Source: CAIUGU01 sp963819685 (lineage in GTDB: Bacteria; Pseudomonadota; Gammaproteobacteria; Steroidobacterales; Steroidobacteraceae). Taken from it: a stretch of DNA of 64,000 bases. This document shows, in pieces, positions 35,420 through 45,451 of this stretch. How positions within the stretch are numbered: position 1 is the stretch's first letter; the number at the start of each line of letters is the position of its first letter. The notes below the pieces were generated by a model. It saw nothing but the letters and a program-made list of their open reading frames with translations, searched no databases and was not told the origin of the DNA. The position numbers and the translations under genes are program-made. The stretch lies in assembly GCA_963819685.1 (NCBI GenBank), contig CAWFXI010000007.1, positions 124,001-188,000 on the forward strand. The letters run 5' to 3'.

Positions 35420-36769
35420 TCAGCTCAACCCGACCGTGCTGCCCAACCCGACCGTGCCACCCTCGCTGCGGCCAAACCGCTCGAGTTCAACACCCATCGC
35501 GCGAGCAATGTCGATATGCAGATCGCCAACCGGGCGGTGCAGGCCGCTCTCGATGTGGCGATTGCCCTTCACGAAGCCGCTCACCACGGCATAGGGCAGC
35601 CGCTTCTTCAGGTGCTCATTGCCGTTGCTCATGCCAGCGCCGTAGACGAGCAGTGTGTGATCGAGCAACGTGCCGTCGCCATCCGGGGTCGTCGCCATTT
35701 TGTCGACGAACTTCGAGAACAGCAGGGCATGGTACTGGTCGATTTTGCCCTTCTTCTCCATGAACTCGGGGTTATTGGAGTGATGCGAAATGCTGTGGTG
35801 CTGTTCACGAACCCCGATCTGCGGGTAAGCAATCGAACTCAGCTCCCGCGCCATCATGAAAGTGGCAACCCGGGTCAGGTCTGTCTGATAGGCAACGTGC
35901 AGCAGATCGAACATCAGTTCCACGTGATCGGGGAACTGCGCGGGAATACCGGACGGTGAAACCACTGACGAATCCGCCAGCTCTTCCGTGCGGGCTTCGG
36001 CTCGCTGAATGCGCTTTTCAACTTCGCGGACATTGTCCATGTAGTCGCTGATACGACCTTTGTCCTGCGGGCCAACGCGAGCCTCAAGGCGATGAGTCTC
36101 TCCAAGCACGGAGTCGAGGATGCTGCGGTTCTGCTGGAAGCGGGCACGCCGCTGTTCGGGCGTGCCGGTGCCGCCAAACATCATCTCGAATACCACGCGC
36201 GGGTTAACCTGCATCGGCAGCGGGTTCTTGGCGTCCGACCAGGCAATGGTGTTCATGTAGGAGCAGCTGTAGCCCGTATCACACGCACCCACCAGATTCG
36301 TGGTGTCTTCGATCGCCAGCTCCATCGACGGAAATACGGTGCTGGTACCGATCTGCCTGGCTATGACCTGGTCGAGGGAAACGCCGGCCTCGACATCCGT
36401 TCCCAGCGTCTTCTTCGGGAAGGAGTCCGTGAGCCACGCGGTGCAGGCTGCCGAGTGTTGCCCGGATCCATCTGCGCCGAGCAGGCCGCTGATCACAGTC
36501 ATGCGGTCCTTGTATTTGGCAAGTGGCTGCAGAGTGGGTGTCAGTTCGAAGTCTGTCCCCACTTTCTTTGGAGTCCACAAATCGACTTTATCGGTCATGA
36601 CCATGCCGTTTGGCACGTACACAAAGCCGATGCGACGCGGGCGATTGGCTGCCGTCTGCGCGAACGCGGTCAGCGAGGGCACCATCGCGCTGAGGAATGG
36701 CACCGCGATCGTTGCACCTGCGCCTCGCAGGAACATACGGCGATCCAGGGACTTCTTGAAATTGAACAT
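35420..36769 (-). CDS. DUF1552 domain protein, Tat-exported
   Basis: 449 residues. The N-terminus has a twin-arginine-type signal (SLDRRMFLRGAGATIAVPFL), so export of a folded protein is likely. The rest is DUF1552, distantly related to the alkaline-phosphatase-like DUF1501 fold. Conserved family stretches include FVYVPNGMV, SGLLGADGSGQHS and LVYGAGMSNGNEH. Typically paired with a DUF1592 cytochrome-like protein, which lies 57 bases upstream here. Function unknown; proposed roles include degradation of complex organics. Confidence 0.9.
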   Translation of the reverse strand: MFNFKKSLDRRMFLRGAGATIAVPFLSAMVPSLTAFAQTAANRPRRIGFVYVPNGMVMTDKVDLWTPKKVGTDFELTPTLQPLAKYKDRMTVISGLLGADGSGQHSAACTAWLTDSFPKKTLGTDVEAGVSLDQVIARQIGTSTVFPSMELAIEDTTNLVGACDTGYSCSYMNTIAWSDAKNPLPMQVNPRVVFEMMFGGTGTPEQRRARFQQNRSILDSVLGETHRLEARVGPQDKGRISDYMDNVREVEKRIQRAEARTEELADSSVVSPSGIPAQFPDHVELMFDLLHVAYQTDLTRVATFMMARELSSIAYPQIGVREQHHSISHHSNNPEFMEKKGKIDQYHALLFSKFVDKMATTPDGDGTLLDHTLLVYGAGMSNGNEHLKKRLPYAVVSGFVKGNRHIESGLHRPVGDLHIDIARAMGVELERFGRSEGGTVGLGSTVGLS

Positions 36770-36826
36770 GTCCGAACTCCCTCTAGGGTAGTAACTTCAG
36801 AGCTTCTTTATCAAAAACACTGCACA

Positions 36827-39259
36827 TCAGTAGCTGCGCTTCGCGGGCTGTCCGGAATCGACCGACAGCTCGCCTTTCGCCGCTGACAATTTCATCTGGA
36901 ATGGTGTGGACCTGACGACTTCCAGCACCACCGAAGAGAAACGGTAATTCTGGTGCTCGCTGTTCCTGACGATGCTGCGCACCGTTGGCATGTCGTAGTA
37001 CTCAAGACCACGTCCCAGCGCATAAGTCAGCAGCTTTTCAGTAAAGGCATTCATGAAATGGCCAGGATCCGAAGCGATTGCGTCGCGCAGTTCGTTGACA
37101 CCGTTGATCGGCAAGCCACTTGCCAGATTTCCGGACGCATCGATCAGCTGACCGCCTTCGTCCCTGGAACGTTTGGCACCAATCCCGTCGAACACTTCAA
37201 GGGAGAAGCCGATCGGATCCATGATGTTGTGACAAGAAGCGCAGCCAGGATCGGCACGGTGGCGCTCGAGGCGTGCGCGCAGCGGCTCGCGGTCCAGCGT
37301 ATCGAGCGCGGTTTCCTGCAACGCTGGAACGTTGTCAGGAGGACTCGGCGGCGGATTCGCCAGCAGGTTTTCGAGAACCCATGCACCGCGCTTCACTGGA
37401 GAGGTCCGGTTAGGCAATGCCGTGACCATCAGGAAGCTGCCCTGCCCGAGCAGGCCGCGACGAGCAACGTCGTCGAGCTTTACGCGGCGGAAGTCGCTGC
37501 CGTACACGCCCTGAACGCCATAGTGCCGCGCCAGCCGCTCGTTCATGAACGTATAGTCGGCTGTAAGCAGGTCCACAACGTTGCGGTCATCCCGCATGAT
37601 GCTGTCGAAGAACATCAGCGTTTCCTGGCGGAACGCCTCTCTCAGGCCCTCGTCGAAATTGGGAAAATAGTAGGCATCGGGCTGCTGGGAATCCAGGTTG
37701 CGCAGGCGCAGCCACTGGGCGGCAAAATTGGTGGCGAGGGATTCCGAACGGGGATCCGCCAGCATGCGGCGCACCTGCTGCTCGAGAACTTTGTCGTCGC
37801 GCAACTTGCCCCTGGCGGCCAGGTCGAGCAACTCGCTGTCCGGAGCCGAACTCCACACGAAGAACGACAATCGTGATGCGAGTTCGACGTCACTGACGCG
37901 GAAAGAGGTCTCGGGCGCAATTCCCGCTGGGTCGCGTTCCATGCGGAAGATGAAATCCGGACTCGACAGGATGCGACGGAGGCCCATCTGAATGCCTCCC
38001 TCGAACGTGCCCTTGGCCTCACGGCCCTGCGCATAGAAATCACGCAGTACTTTCATGTCCGCATCATTGACCGGCCGGCGATATGCAGTGCGGGCCAGCT
38101 TCGAGAGAATCTGGTCAGCGCACTTGGCCTCGTCGCGAGGGCTTTTCGGCTTGCAGGTGAAGATGGCCTTGCGGCTCGGGGTTTCGACACTTGGAGCCTT
38201 CGCATCGAACGGTCCGCGGATGAGCACGCCTTCAACAGAGGGAATGCCACCGATGTATACGGGATCGAAATTGATCGACTCAAAGGGCTGCAGCTGGTCG
38301 ACTTCCAGGGCACCCGTCTTCTGCAGGAAAGTCATTACGATTCTGTGTGTGCCTGCCGTCAGCGGCACGCGTACCCGGGCGCGATCCTCGACGGCTGCCC
38401 GAATCTCGTCCGCATTCTCAAGGAGCCGGGAATAGTCGGATGTGCCGCCCATGGAAATCAGCTTGACCTGCTTGCCATCGACCGAGATTTCAAACTGGTG
38501 TGGAAATTCCAGACCACGAATGACGCTGAGCGTGTTCTTCAGGAACGTCGTGCTGAACTCGTACGTGCCATCAAGAGGAAAGTAGTGCTCCACAACGATG
38601 CCGCCACGGGTACCGAGCGGCAGACCCTCTATGTGCTCATTCTGTGAGAGGCGCGCGCTGACCCGGTAGACAGCGTCCTCCCGCGGCAGGTCGGGATCGC
38701 CCACTGCAGTGGCGCTGATGCGATCAGCTGCGGAGAGATAGCCTTCGAGCAGCGCAGGAGAAATACCCAACACGTCTGCCACGTTATCGAAACCATAACT
38801 GGAATTATCCGGCGCCATGATTGCCTTGACGTCGACGTCGATAGCAAGCATGTCACGGACAACGTTCTTGTACTCTTCGCGATTGAGCCGATAGGGTGCT
38901 GGCCGGCCAGGATTCGGATGAGCAACGGCATTCTTGTCGAGTTCGGTTTCGAGCCACGAAGCGAAACCCTGATAGGTCGCAGGATCGGGGCGTGGCTTGC
39001 CGACCGGTGGCATGGACGCGCCGCGAACTTTGGTGACGACTCGCTCGAGGATGCGTGCGTGCTGGGAGACCTTGGTGAAATCCACATCGTCCAGCGAAAG
39101 GCCGCCGCGATTCTCGATCGGGTCATGGCAATCGACGCAATACTTGTCGACCATCGCTCTGTAGTTTTCGGCGGACGATGCCGCAGGCTGTGCGTGAGCA
39201 AGACCCACGCATGCTGTTGCGCCGACAACTAACGAAAACGTTTTCAACACACTCGACAT
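36827..39259 (-). CDS. DUF1592 domain (PSD1/DUF1587-DUF1595-DUF1592-DUF1588-DUF1585) c-type cytochrome-like protein
   Basis: 810 residues from ATG 39259, start of a signal peptide (LKTFSLVVGATACVGLAHA). An N-terminal haem motif CVDCH is followed by DUF1587 (YRLNREEYKNVVRDML). Then come a carbohydrate-binding-like insert (about 190-330), DUF1595, DUF1592 (FRVSDVELASRLSFFVWSS), DUF1588 (RRGLLGQGSFLMVTALPNRT) and DUF1585. A second CASCH haem motif lies in DUF1588 (GCASCHNIMDPIGF). Family members are periplasmic and occur with DUF1552 proteins, as here. Electron partner and substrate unknown. Confidence 0.9.
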   Translation of the reverse strand: MSSVLKTFSLVVGATACVGLAHAQPAASSAENYRAMVDKYCVDCHDPIENRGGLSLDDVDFTKVSQHARILERVVTKVRGASMPPVGKPRPDPATYQGFASWLETELDKNAVAHPNPGRPAPYRLNREEYKNVVRDMLAIDVDVKAIMAPDNSSYGFDNVADVLGISPALLEGYLSAADRISATAVGDPDLPREDAVYRVSARLSQNEHIEGLPLGTRGGIVVEHYFPLDGTYEFSTTFLKNTLSVIRGLEFPHQFEISVDGKQVKLISMGGTSDYSRLLENADEIRAAVEDRARVRVPLTAGTHRIVMTFLQKTGALEVDQLQPFESINFDPVYIGGIPSVEGVLIRGPFDAKAPSVETPSRKAIFTCKPKSPRDEAKCADQILSKLARTAYRRPVNDADMKVLRDFYAQGREAKGTFEGGIQMGLRRILSSPDFIFRMERDPAGIAPETSFRVSDVELASRLSFFVWSSAPDSELLDLAARGKLRDDKVLEQQVRRMLADPRSESLATNFAAQWLRLRNLDSQQPDAYYFPNFDEGLREAFRQETLMFFDSIMRDDRNVVDLLTADYTFMNERLARHYGVQGVYGSDFRRVKLDDVARRGLLGQGSFLMVTALPNRTSPVKRGAWVLENLLANPPPSPPDNVPALQETALDTLDREPLRARLERHRADPGCASCHNIMDPIGFSLEVFDGIGAKRSRDEGGQLIDASGNLASGLPINGVNELRDAIASDPGHFMNAFTEKLLTYALGRGLEYYDMPTVRSIVRNSEHQNYRFSSVVLEVVRSTPFQMKLSAAKGELSVDSGQPAKRSY

Positions 39260-39443
39260 TCGTTTCCCCCCAAACCCAGGCAGTGTCTGCAACACGCTAC
39301 GCTCTGCCATATCAGCACTATCTCATCGATGCGCACTGCATTAAAGCGATGCATAGTTAAGAAGTGTGGTTGCTGCGGCGCGCCACACAATGACGCAGTG
39401 CAGCACGCTTCCGTCACCGGAATGACAGGCATTCACGAAGACC

Positions 39444-39791
39444 TCACTTTGATGTATTTCGCGCAAGGTAGGCCGCCAGATTTTCAAGTTCGATATCGGT
39501 GATCTCCGTCTTACGGAAGGGGGCCATGATGCCCACGCCATTGCGAACAAACACTTTGACGACGGCGACAGGCAAATCGGTCCGTTTCTCGAGCAAGGCG
39601 GGCTTTTCATCCTTGTACTTGGACTTCAGGCCGTTGGTGCCCCCCATGTAGCGCCCGTCGCCATGGCAGATGCCGCACCATTTGTCGAAAGTCGCCTTGC
39701 CGGCCTTCAGATCCGACTCCGCGCCGTGGGCGAAACCCGCTACTGCCAGGAGCAGCCCCGCCATTGACCATCCTGTCCAGCGGCCCTTCAT
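39444..39791 (-). CDS. Cytochrome c subunit of a flavocytochrome (PchC-like)
   Basis: 115 residues. Signal peptide, then haem motif CGICH (39-43) and a Met ligand candidate in GIMAPF. Its ATG overlaps the stop of the flavoprotein gene by four bases. In p-cresol methylhydroxylase and eugenol hydroxylase the small cytochrome is the electron acceptor of a VAO-type flavoprotein and is encoded next to it, as here. A generic periplasmic cytochrome is the alternative. Confidence 0.9.
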   Translation of the reverse strand: MKGRWTGWSMAGLLLAVAGFAHGAESDLKAGKATFDKWCGICHGDGRYMGGTNGLKSKYKDEKPALLEKRTDLPVAVVKVFVRNGVGIMAPFRKTEITDIELENLAAYLARNTSK

Positions 39792-41378
39792 GACCGCATC
39801 CCCCGATACTGTTTCGGCCAGATGCCGCTCTTGCCCGGCGCGAGAATGCCGTTGGGATCGAGAGCATCCTTGATGGTCTCCTGGAAGCGGCGCAGGGCGT
39901 GATTGTTGTAAGAAAACGACGCTGCGATATCGTCCATGAATGCGGGTGCCGCGCGATATTCGCCCCAGCCGTTTGCAGCCGAAATCTTCACGAGCGCCCG
40001 ATAGTTATCACGCATTTTCCGGTTTTCAGCCGGATCCTTGCTGATCGGCATGTTGAACAGCAGCACCAGGTTGCGCTTGTACCAGGACCAGCCACCGATG
40101 GTTCCCGGCGAGCGCATGCCCAGATCCTTGAATGCCTGCGTGAATACTCCCTGGGCCCTGACCAGTTCCTTGCCGGACATCGGAATGATCGGCGAAAAAA
40201 AGATGTGTCCCTGGCTGCGGACTGCACCACCAATGTTGAAAATGGACATTTCGGGAATGCCGATCGCTGCTTTCTGGAAGCTGTCGTCGGTTTCGGCAAG
40301 GGTGGCCGGATCGACGGGAAACCGATACGCCGCGCCTGCACGGAAGCTCACTCCGGGGATCGCTGCAGACAGCCTCTGCTGGGTGTATTTCCATTTGGCA
40401 TCAATGACTTCGGCAGGGCCATAAAAGCGCAAGCGCACGCCCCAGTACGGTACGTTCTGCGCTCTTCCGAGGCGTTCAAGCTCCGCCACTGGCGCGCCGT
40501 TGCGGACTGCCTCCGCGATCTCCGGATCGCGGGATGACATGAGTGGACTCCCCACTGACCAGCTCGAGTCCAGGATTCCCTGATTGGCGAGATTCGACAG
40601 CGTATCGATGAACGGCACCAGGTCTGCCTGCCTGGGTACGTCGACGAGATCATTGCGGCCAGCTTCAGGTTCCGGGAGCAGCCACATCCCCATTTTCGTG
40701 ACGATGCCGTAGTTCGCCTGGCCGAAGATCGGCGAAAGGTGCGGACCGAAGCCATATTTGTAGGTTGCCCAGTTCGGTGAATCAGGCAGGGCACCCATCC
40801 CGGTCCGCATCAACTCACCGTTGGCGAGCACGATTTCCATGCCGCAATGCGAATCGAAATGGTCGCGATGCGGGGTATGGCCTACGCCGTGATCCAGCGC
40901 ATTACCGATGACGCTTCCCCAACCAGGATCGGCGCAGTCGAGCCAGACCTTGTGGTTATTGTCGTGCAGGTAGCGGTAAAAATCGAAATAGCTGACGCCG
41001 GGCTCAACGATGGCATAGGCGAGCGTGTCGTCGACTTCCAGAACACGGTTGAGCCGCTTGAGATCCAGCACCAGACGTGCCGGACATGCGAGGTGCCGCA
41101 CCGCCGTAACCGAGGTTTCTGCCGGTGGACACGGGCCACAGCGGAATCCTGAACTCGTTGGCGATCCGTACGATCTCCTGGACCTGTTCAACCGAATTCG
41201 GGCCAATGCCTCCCGAGGGAACCAGCTCTTCTTCTTCGCCGTAATACGGGGTGTAGGCATCGCGGTAGAGAATAACGTCCTCATCGGCGGTGAATACCCA
41301 ATCGGCCCCGACCACGGACTGGAACCGCCGCACCGCCGCCTCGAACTGGCTCGTCGTGACCCCTGGAGGAAGTTTCAT
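39788..41378 (-). pseudogene. VAO-family FAD oxidoreductase (4-cresol dehydrogenase / eugenol hydroxylase-like), apparent one-base frameshift
   Basis: From ATG 41378 (GGAG eight bases upstream) the first frame gives the PCMH FAD-binding start: PVSTGRNLGYGGAAPRMSG. The second frame continues RLVLDLKRLNRVLEVDDTL and on to a stop at 39788. Removing one base between about 41074 and 41092 joins them at the conserved hinge and gives about 530 residues, the normal family length. The C-terminal cap domain is intact (YKRNLVLLFNMPISKDPAEN and MLIG-type end). Substrates of relatives are 4-alkylphenols, oxidised at the benzylic carbon. No signal peptide is visible, though the partner cytochrome is exported; PchF-type subunits are known to travel with PchC. 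Confidence 0.82.
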
Positions 41379-41409
41379 GCTCTGGCTCCGCAACTTCTGG
41401 CCATGCGTT

Positions 41410-42460
41410 TCACAAGGCCCCTTCCGGTAGACGGGCAGCGGGCGCCGTCCCCTTGATGAAGATGTCGTCGCCAGAAGTCGAAACTTCGAGGGCAAACGCC
41501 GCCGTCAGTACTTTGACGAACCCATCGAGATCATGAACATCGAAGTATCCGCCGAGCTGCAACCCCGCAACGGCGGGATCGGCAATGACAAGCCGCTTCG
41601 TGTTGTAGCGATTGAACTCTGCCGCAGCCGCAGCCAGCGATTCGCCTGACAGCGAAATCGTGCCGTTGCGCCAGGACAGCGCCCGTTCCTTTTCCGCCTC
41701 TGTCAGCACGCGGCTTGCCATACCGTGCTGGTCGTAGGTAGCGGTAGATCCTGCGGGTAATCTCAGTTGGTACGCCGGTGCCGACGCAGTCGCTTTGCCC
41801 GTGACCTCGACGACGCCTTCAGTCACCAATACCCGATAGGTATTCGGGTCCCGGCGGATATTGAAGGCAGTGCCGACAGCGCGGACCGAGTTATCACCGA
41901 TTACGACAATGAACGGCCGCGCAGCGTCGTGATACACGTCGAACATCGATTCGCCGCGGATCAGCTCCAGACGGCGTGCATTGCCTGTCATGCGCACAGC
42001 CACCTGCGTATCCGTATTGAGTTCAAGCCTGCTGCCATCCTCCAACTGGATGCTGCGGCGTCTCTCCTACAGCGGTCACATACACATCCGTCGTTGCGTT
42101 GATCCACAGGAAGACTGCCAGGCCGGCTGCAAGCAGGAGACCCGCGGCGACAGAGCCCATGCGCCAGGATCGCGAGGCCAGACTCGGCCTGCTCAGCCAC
42201 GACTGCCACCGTTGCTCCGGATGGCCGGATTCCGCGAGGCCGCCCGTGTGCACCGGAGGGCGCAGGGCTCGCAGGCGCTCAGTGCGATCCCAGGTCAACT
42301 GCTCCCGTTCGAACGCGACTTCATGCGCGGGACTCAAGGCCCGCCATGCGTCAAAGCGCTGCCGAGTGGCGTCTTCACATGAATCCGAGGCGAGCCGTAC
42401 CACCCACCGCGCGGCTTCAGTGTTCAGAGCGTCTCTTGTTCTTCGACCGTCTTGGGGCAT
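41410..42460 (-). pseudogene. FecR-family membrane regulator, apparent one-base frameshift
   Basis: The first frame (from ATG 42460) gives the cytosolic DUF4880 domain (NTEAARWVVRLASDS) and one membrane helix (VAAGLLLAAGLAVFLWINA), ending in VYVTAVGE. The second frame resumes RSIQLEDGSRLELNTDT, the FecR domain, and continues to 41410 with a C-terminal SPOR/STN-like segment (LGGYFDVHDLDGFVKVL). Removing one base near 42056-42062 gives about 350 residues, normal length. Works with the ECF sigma factor encoded just upstream, whose 3' end it overlaps by 44 bases. No TonB-dependent receptor is adjacent. Confidence 0.82.
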
Positions 42461-43127
42461 GTTTTCGCCAGTTCAGGGGGTCCCCGTCGCGTCGCGCCAG
42501 TCCTTCCGAGCAGAGCCGGAGCGCCTTGACGAGGTGTTTCTCAATGGTTGAGACGGACAGGCCAAGCTGTTTCGCTATGGCGTCGTTCGAAAGTCCATGA
42601 ATCTTCCGTAACGTAAAGACCTTGCGGCATTGGGGCGGCAGGTTTTCCACCAGCTGGGCCAGATACCGCAGTTCGTCGCGCCCCGTGGTGGTCAATTCCG
42701 GGTTTGCCAGCTCATCGACGGCGTTCGTGGTCTCGAGATCGGCCATGTAGTAGATCGGCACGACATTGCGGTGGCGAAACAGGTCGTGCACCAGGTTGCG
42801 GGCAACGGTCTTCATGAATGCCACCGGGGTAGCGACCTGACGCCAGCCCGGCAGCGTGATTATCCTGACGAACGTGTCGTGGACGATATCGTCGGCGTCG
42901 GCATCGTCAGGAAGAATACGCCGCACGTAACTGCGCAGCTGTGACTCGAAGGGCAGCACCTGCAGCCGAAACCATGTGCGCCGCTCAATAGCCTCCTGCT
43001 CGCTGCCATCACCGGATTCTTCTGTTGCAACGCCTTCTTGAGGCGGTTCTGTATCGTCCTGGTCTCTTGGCACCGTTTCCCCCAACCAGCAAAGCAGCGT
43101 CCGTCTGGTGATCTTTTGCCATTCCAC
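42417..43127 (-). CDS. ECF sigma factor, FecI-like
   Basis: 236 residues. Region 2 (DADADDIVHDTFVRIITLPG) and region 4 (GLSNDAIAKQLGLSVSTIEK) are clear. A 60-residue acidic N-terminal lead (DDTEPPQEGVATEESGDGSE) is unusual; a later start is possible but none has a better ribosome site. Paired with the FecR-like gene. FecI/FecR systems normally answer a TonB receptor carrying a signalling domain; none is nearby, so the input for this pair is unclear. Confidence 0.9.
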   Translation of the reverse strand: MEWQKITRRTLLCWLGETVPRDQDDTEPPQEGVATEESGDGSEQEAIERRTWFRLQVLPFESQLRSYVRRILPDDADADDIVHDTFVRIITLPGWRQVATPVAFMKTVARNLVHDLFRHRNVVPIYYMADLETTNAVDELANPELTTTGRDELRYLAQLVENLPPQCRKVFTLRKIHGLSNDAIAKQLGLSVSTIEKHLVKALRLCSEGLARRDGDPLNWRKHAPRRSKNKRRSEH

Positions 43128-43297
43128 CGCGACCCAGGCCGGGCAGGCGCAAGTGGAAGGCCGTCACTTGCAGCCGATCATAGCTCAAGGCGGCATAGCG
43201 CCATAGAAACCGTGCTGATGAGCGCGTCGCCAGTTGCAGCGCGATATTGCCGGCAATGTAGAATTCGCCCGCCAAGCATTTCATGTCCGGAGTTCGA

Positions 43298-44143
43298 ATG
43301 GATTTCATCTATTTTCTCGGCCGCCTCCACGTCCTGGCTTTGCACCTGCCAATCGGCATCATCTACGTTGCCGTATTGCTCGAGTTCCTCGCGCGCCGAC
43401 CCCGGTTCGCCGGCCTCGCCTCCGCAGCTACGTTTCTGTGGGGCGCAGCAGCTGTCACCGCAATCATCACCGTCGTACTCGGATTGATGCATGCCAGTGA
43501 GGGCGGGTTTACCGGCGAGTCACTGCAGCGTCACCGACTGCTCGGCATCGTGATTGCCATCACCTCGACGGCACTGTGGATTTTTCGCGCGAAGTCGTTG
43601 CGCGCGTATCAGAAGCTGCAGCCGCTGACAGGCGTGGTGATGCTGGTACTGGTCGCGATCACAGGTCACTACGGCGGCAATATGACCCACGGCGCCACCT
43701 ATCTCGTCGAATACGCACCCGCTCCGCTCAAGCGCCTGGCTGGAATGGAAGTGCGAGAGAAGGTGTCGAGCGTAGCGGCGGCGGATGTCTTTGCGGATGT
43801 CGTTCATCCGATGCTGGAGCTGCGCTGCGGTGGTTGCCACGGAGTCGACACGCGTAAAGGCAAATTGTCCTTTGCGACGTACGAATTGCTGATGGAAGGC
43901 GGCGAAATGTTCCCCGCAGTGGTGCCGGGCGACCTGATGCAGAGCGAAATGTATGCCCGCATCACGCTGCCTGCTACCTCGGATGACTACATGCCCAAGG
44001 AAGGCAAAACGCCCCTCACGGACGACCAGATCAAGATCATCAAGTGGTGGATCGAGACCGGCGCGCCGGGCATGGGCGCGGTCGGTACGCTGAATCCGCC
44101 GGAGGAAATCTCGGGGTTGATTGCGAGGGAACTCGGCCTGTGA
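43298..44143 (+). CDS. DUF2231 membrane protein fused to a c-type cytochrome domain
   Basis: 281 residues from ATG 43298 (MDFIYFLGRLHVLALHLPIG); ATG 43283 is five codons earlier. Four membrane helices form a DUF2231 domain (about 1-130). A periplasmic domain follows with haem motif CGGCH in ELRCGGCHGVDTRKGKL and a Met ligand candidate in YMPKEGKTPLTDDQIKIIKW, of the planctomycete-cytochrome (PSCyt1) type. Looks like a membrane electron-transfer node between soluble periplasmic cytochromes and the quinone pool; that is inference. Confidence 0.85.
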   Translation: MDFIYFLGRLHVLALHLPIGIIYVAVLLEFLARRPRFAGLASAATFLWGAAAVTAIITVVLGLMHASEGGFTGESLQRHRLLGIVIAITSTALWIFRAKSLRAYQKLQPLTGVVMLVLVAITGHYGGNMTHGATYLVEYAPAPLKRLAGMEVREKVSSVAAADVFADVVHPMLELRCGGCHGVDTRKGKLSFATYELLMEGGEMFPAVVPGDLMQSEMYARITLPATSDDYMPKEGKTPLTDDQIKIIKWWIETGAPGMGAVGTLNPPEEISGLIARELGL

Positions 44144-44314
44144 AGCGCAGCCGGATTTCACCCCGCATTGCAATAACCTAACGATTCTTAACAATCGGGA
44201 CAGCGTGTGGGATAACCAGACAACGGCTATTATTGAACGCATCACCAATGCAGATTGCCGGGGGAAGAGCAAAGCTGCAGGAATTGTTGATTCAACATTT
44301 GCGAGGACTGGAAA

Positions 44315-44788
44315 ATGATCAAGAAAGCAACAGCGTGTGTAGTAGTGGCAGGATGCCTCGTGACAGCGATGGCAATTGCCCAGAACAGGCCGAACCCGGA
44401 TCAGGCTGCTGCCGGTTATCGTCAGGCGCTCATGACTGTCATCGCGGGCAACCTTGGCCCGGTCGCAGGCATGGCGCGCGATCGCGTTCCCTATGACGCG
44501 GCTGTAGCGACCAAGAATGTTGAGCGGGTGGCTGTACTCAGCACGATGGTTACAGATGCCTTCGCACGCGATACCAGCGCTGCGACGACCCTTGAGAAGA
44601 ACGAAGCCTCGCCGGACATCTGGAAGCAGAAGGCGGACTTCGACAAGCTGGCCAACGATATCAAGGCAAAAGCCGATGCTGCACTGGCAGCCGTTAAGGG
44701 CGGCGATCAGGCCAAGGCCAAGGCCGCCCTCGGCGAACTGGGTTCAGCTTGCGGCACCTGCCACGACAAATATCGCGTCGAGAAGTAA
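44315..44788 (+). CDS. Cytochrome c' (c-prime type)
   Basis: 157 residues. Signal peptide (about 1-22), four-helix bundle and a C-terminal haem motif CGTCH (146-150), the hallmark of cytochrome c'. These bind NO and CO and can buffer nitric oxide; redox relay is also possible. A terminator at 44812 separates it from the next gene. Confidence 0.92.
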   Translation: MIKKATACVVVAGCLVTAMAIAQNRPNPDQAAAGYRQALMTVIAGNLGPVAGMARDRVPYDAAVATKNVERVAVLSTMVTDAFARDTSAATTLEKNEASPDIWKQKADFDKLANDIKAKADAALAAVKGGDQAKAKAALGELGSACGTCHDKYRVEK

Positions 44789-44811
44789 TCGACCAGCGAC
44801 CGTGATGAAAG

Positions 44812-44842
44812 AAGGGCGTGTCCGCAACGGCACGCCCTTTTT
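44812..44842 (+). terminator. Rho-independent terminator after cytochrome c'
   Basis: AAGGGCGTG pairs with CACGCCCTT around TCCGCAACGG, followed by TTTTTG. Confidence 0.82.
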
Positions 44843-44882
44843 GCATGATCGGAATCATTGCAATTCAGGGGGAGTTTCTTCA

Positions 44883-45449
44883 ATGCGTGCAATCAAGTTG
44901 GCGGCCTGGGCTATCGGCTCAGTCCTCGTAGTGGCAGGGTGCAGCAATGCCCCGGATGAGCAGGCCCTGCAAGCAGCCCGCGACTCAGCGGTAGCGGAAT
45001 ACCAGGCACAGGAAGAGGCGCGGCTCGCGGAAAACAAGAAGATCGCCAGCGCCTTCTTTGCTCCGGGCGTCACTGCAGACGACCGCTATGCGCTGTTGCA
45101 CGACGGTTACATCCAGCACAACCCGGTATTCAAGAAAGCAGCCGATGAGGCCGGCGTGACTTACAAGGAAGGCTTCAAGCAGATGATGACGCGCAATATG
45201 GCGAATCCGCCTCCCGCGCCGAACCCGAACGCTCCGCAGCCGCCACAGGGCAACAACCTGTACCAGGTTCTGGCTGAGGGCGACCTCGTATTCATCATGC
45301 GTCAGCAGTTCCGCCAGGATCCGACCAAAGAACCCGGCAATTTCTACGAAGCCTTTGCCTGGGACACATTCCGCATCAAGGACGGGAAGCTGTACGAACA
45401 TTGGGACGGCGCCCAGATCAATCCCCCCGCTCCACCTGCAGGACGTTGA
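44883..45449 (+). CDS. NTF2-like (SnoaL-type) lipoprotein
   Basis: 188 residues from ATG 44883, with GGGGAG about eight bases upstream. Lipobox VVVAGC, then a charged helical linker (EYQAQEEARLAENKKIA). The SnoaL-like fold follows: RYALLHDGYIQHNPVFKKAA, QVLAEGDLVFIMRQQF and the FAWDTFRIKDGKLYEHWDG ending. SnoaL-like proteins are isomerases, dehydratases or small-molecule binders. Its stop is 2 bases before the PQQ dehydrogenase start, so the two are translationally linked. Confidence 0.88.
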   Translation: MRAIKLAAWAIGSVLVVAGCSNAPDEQALQAARDSAVAEYQAQEEARLAENKKIASAFFAPGVTADDRYALLHDGYIQHNPVFKKAADEAGVTYKEGFKQMMTRNMANPPPAPNPNAPQPPQGNNLYQVLAEGDLVFIMRQQFRQDPTKEPGNFYEAFAWDTFRIKDGKLYEHWDGAQINPPAPPAGR

Positions 45450-45451
45450 AC

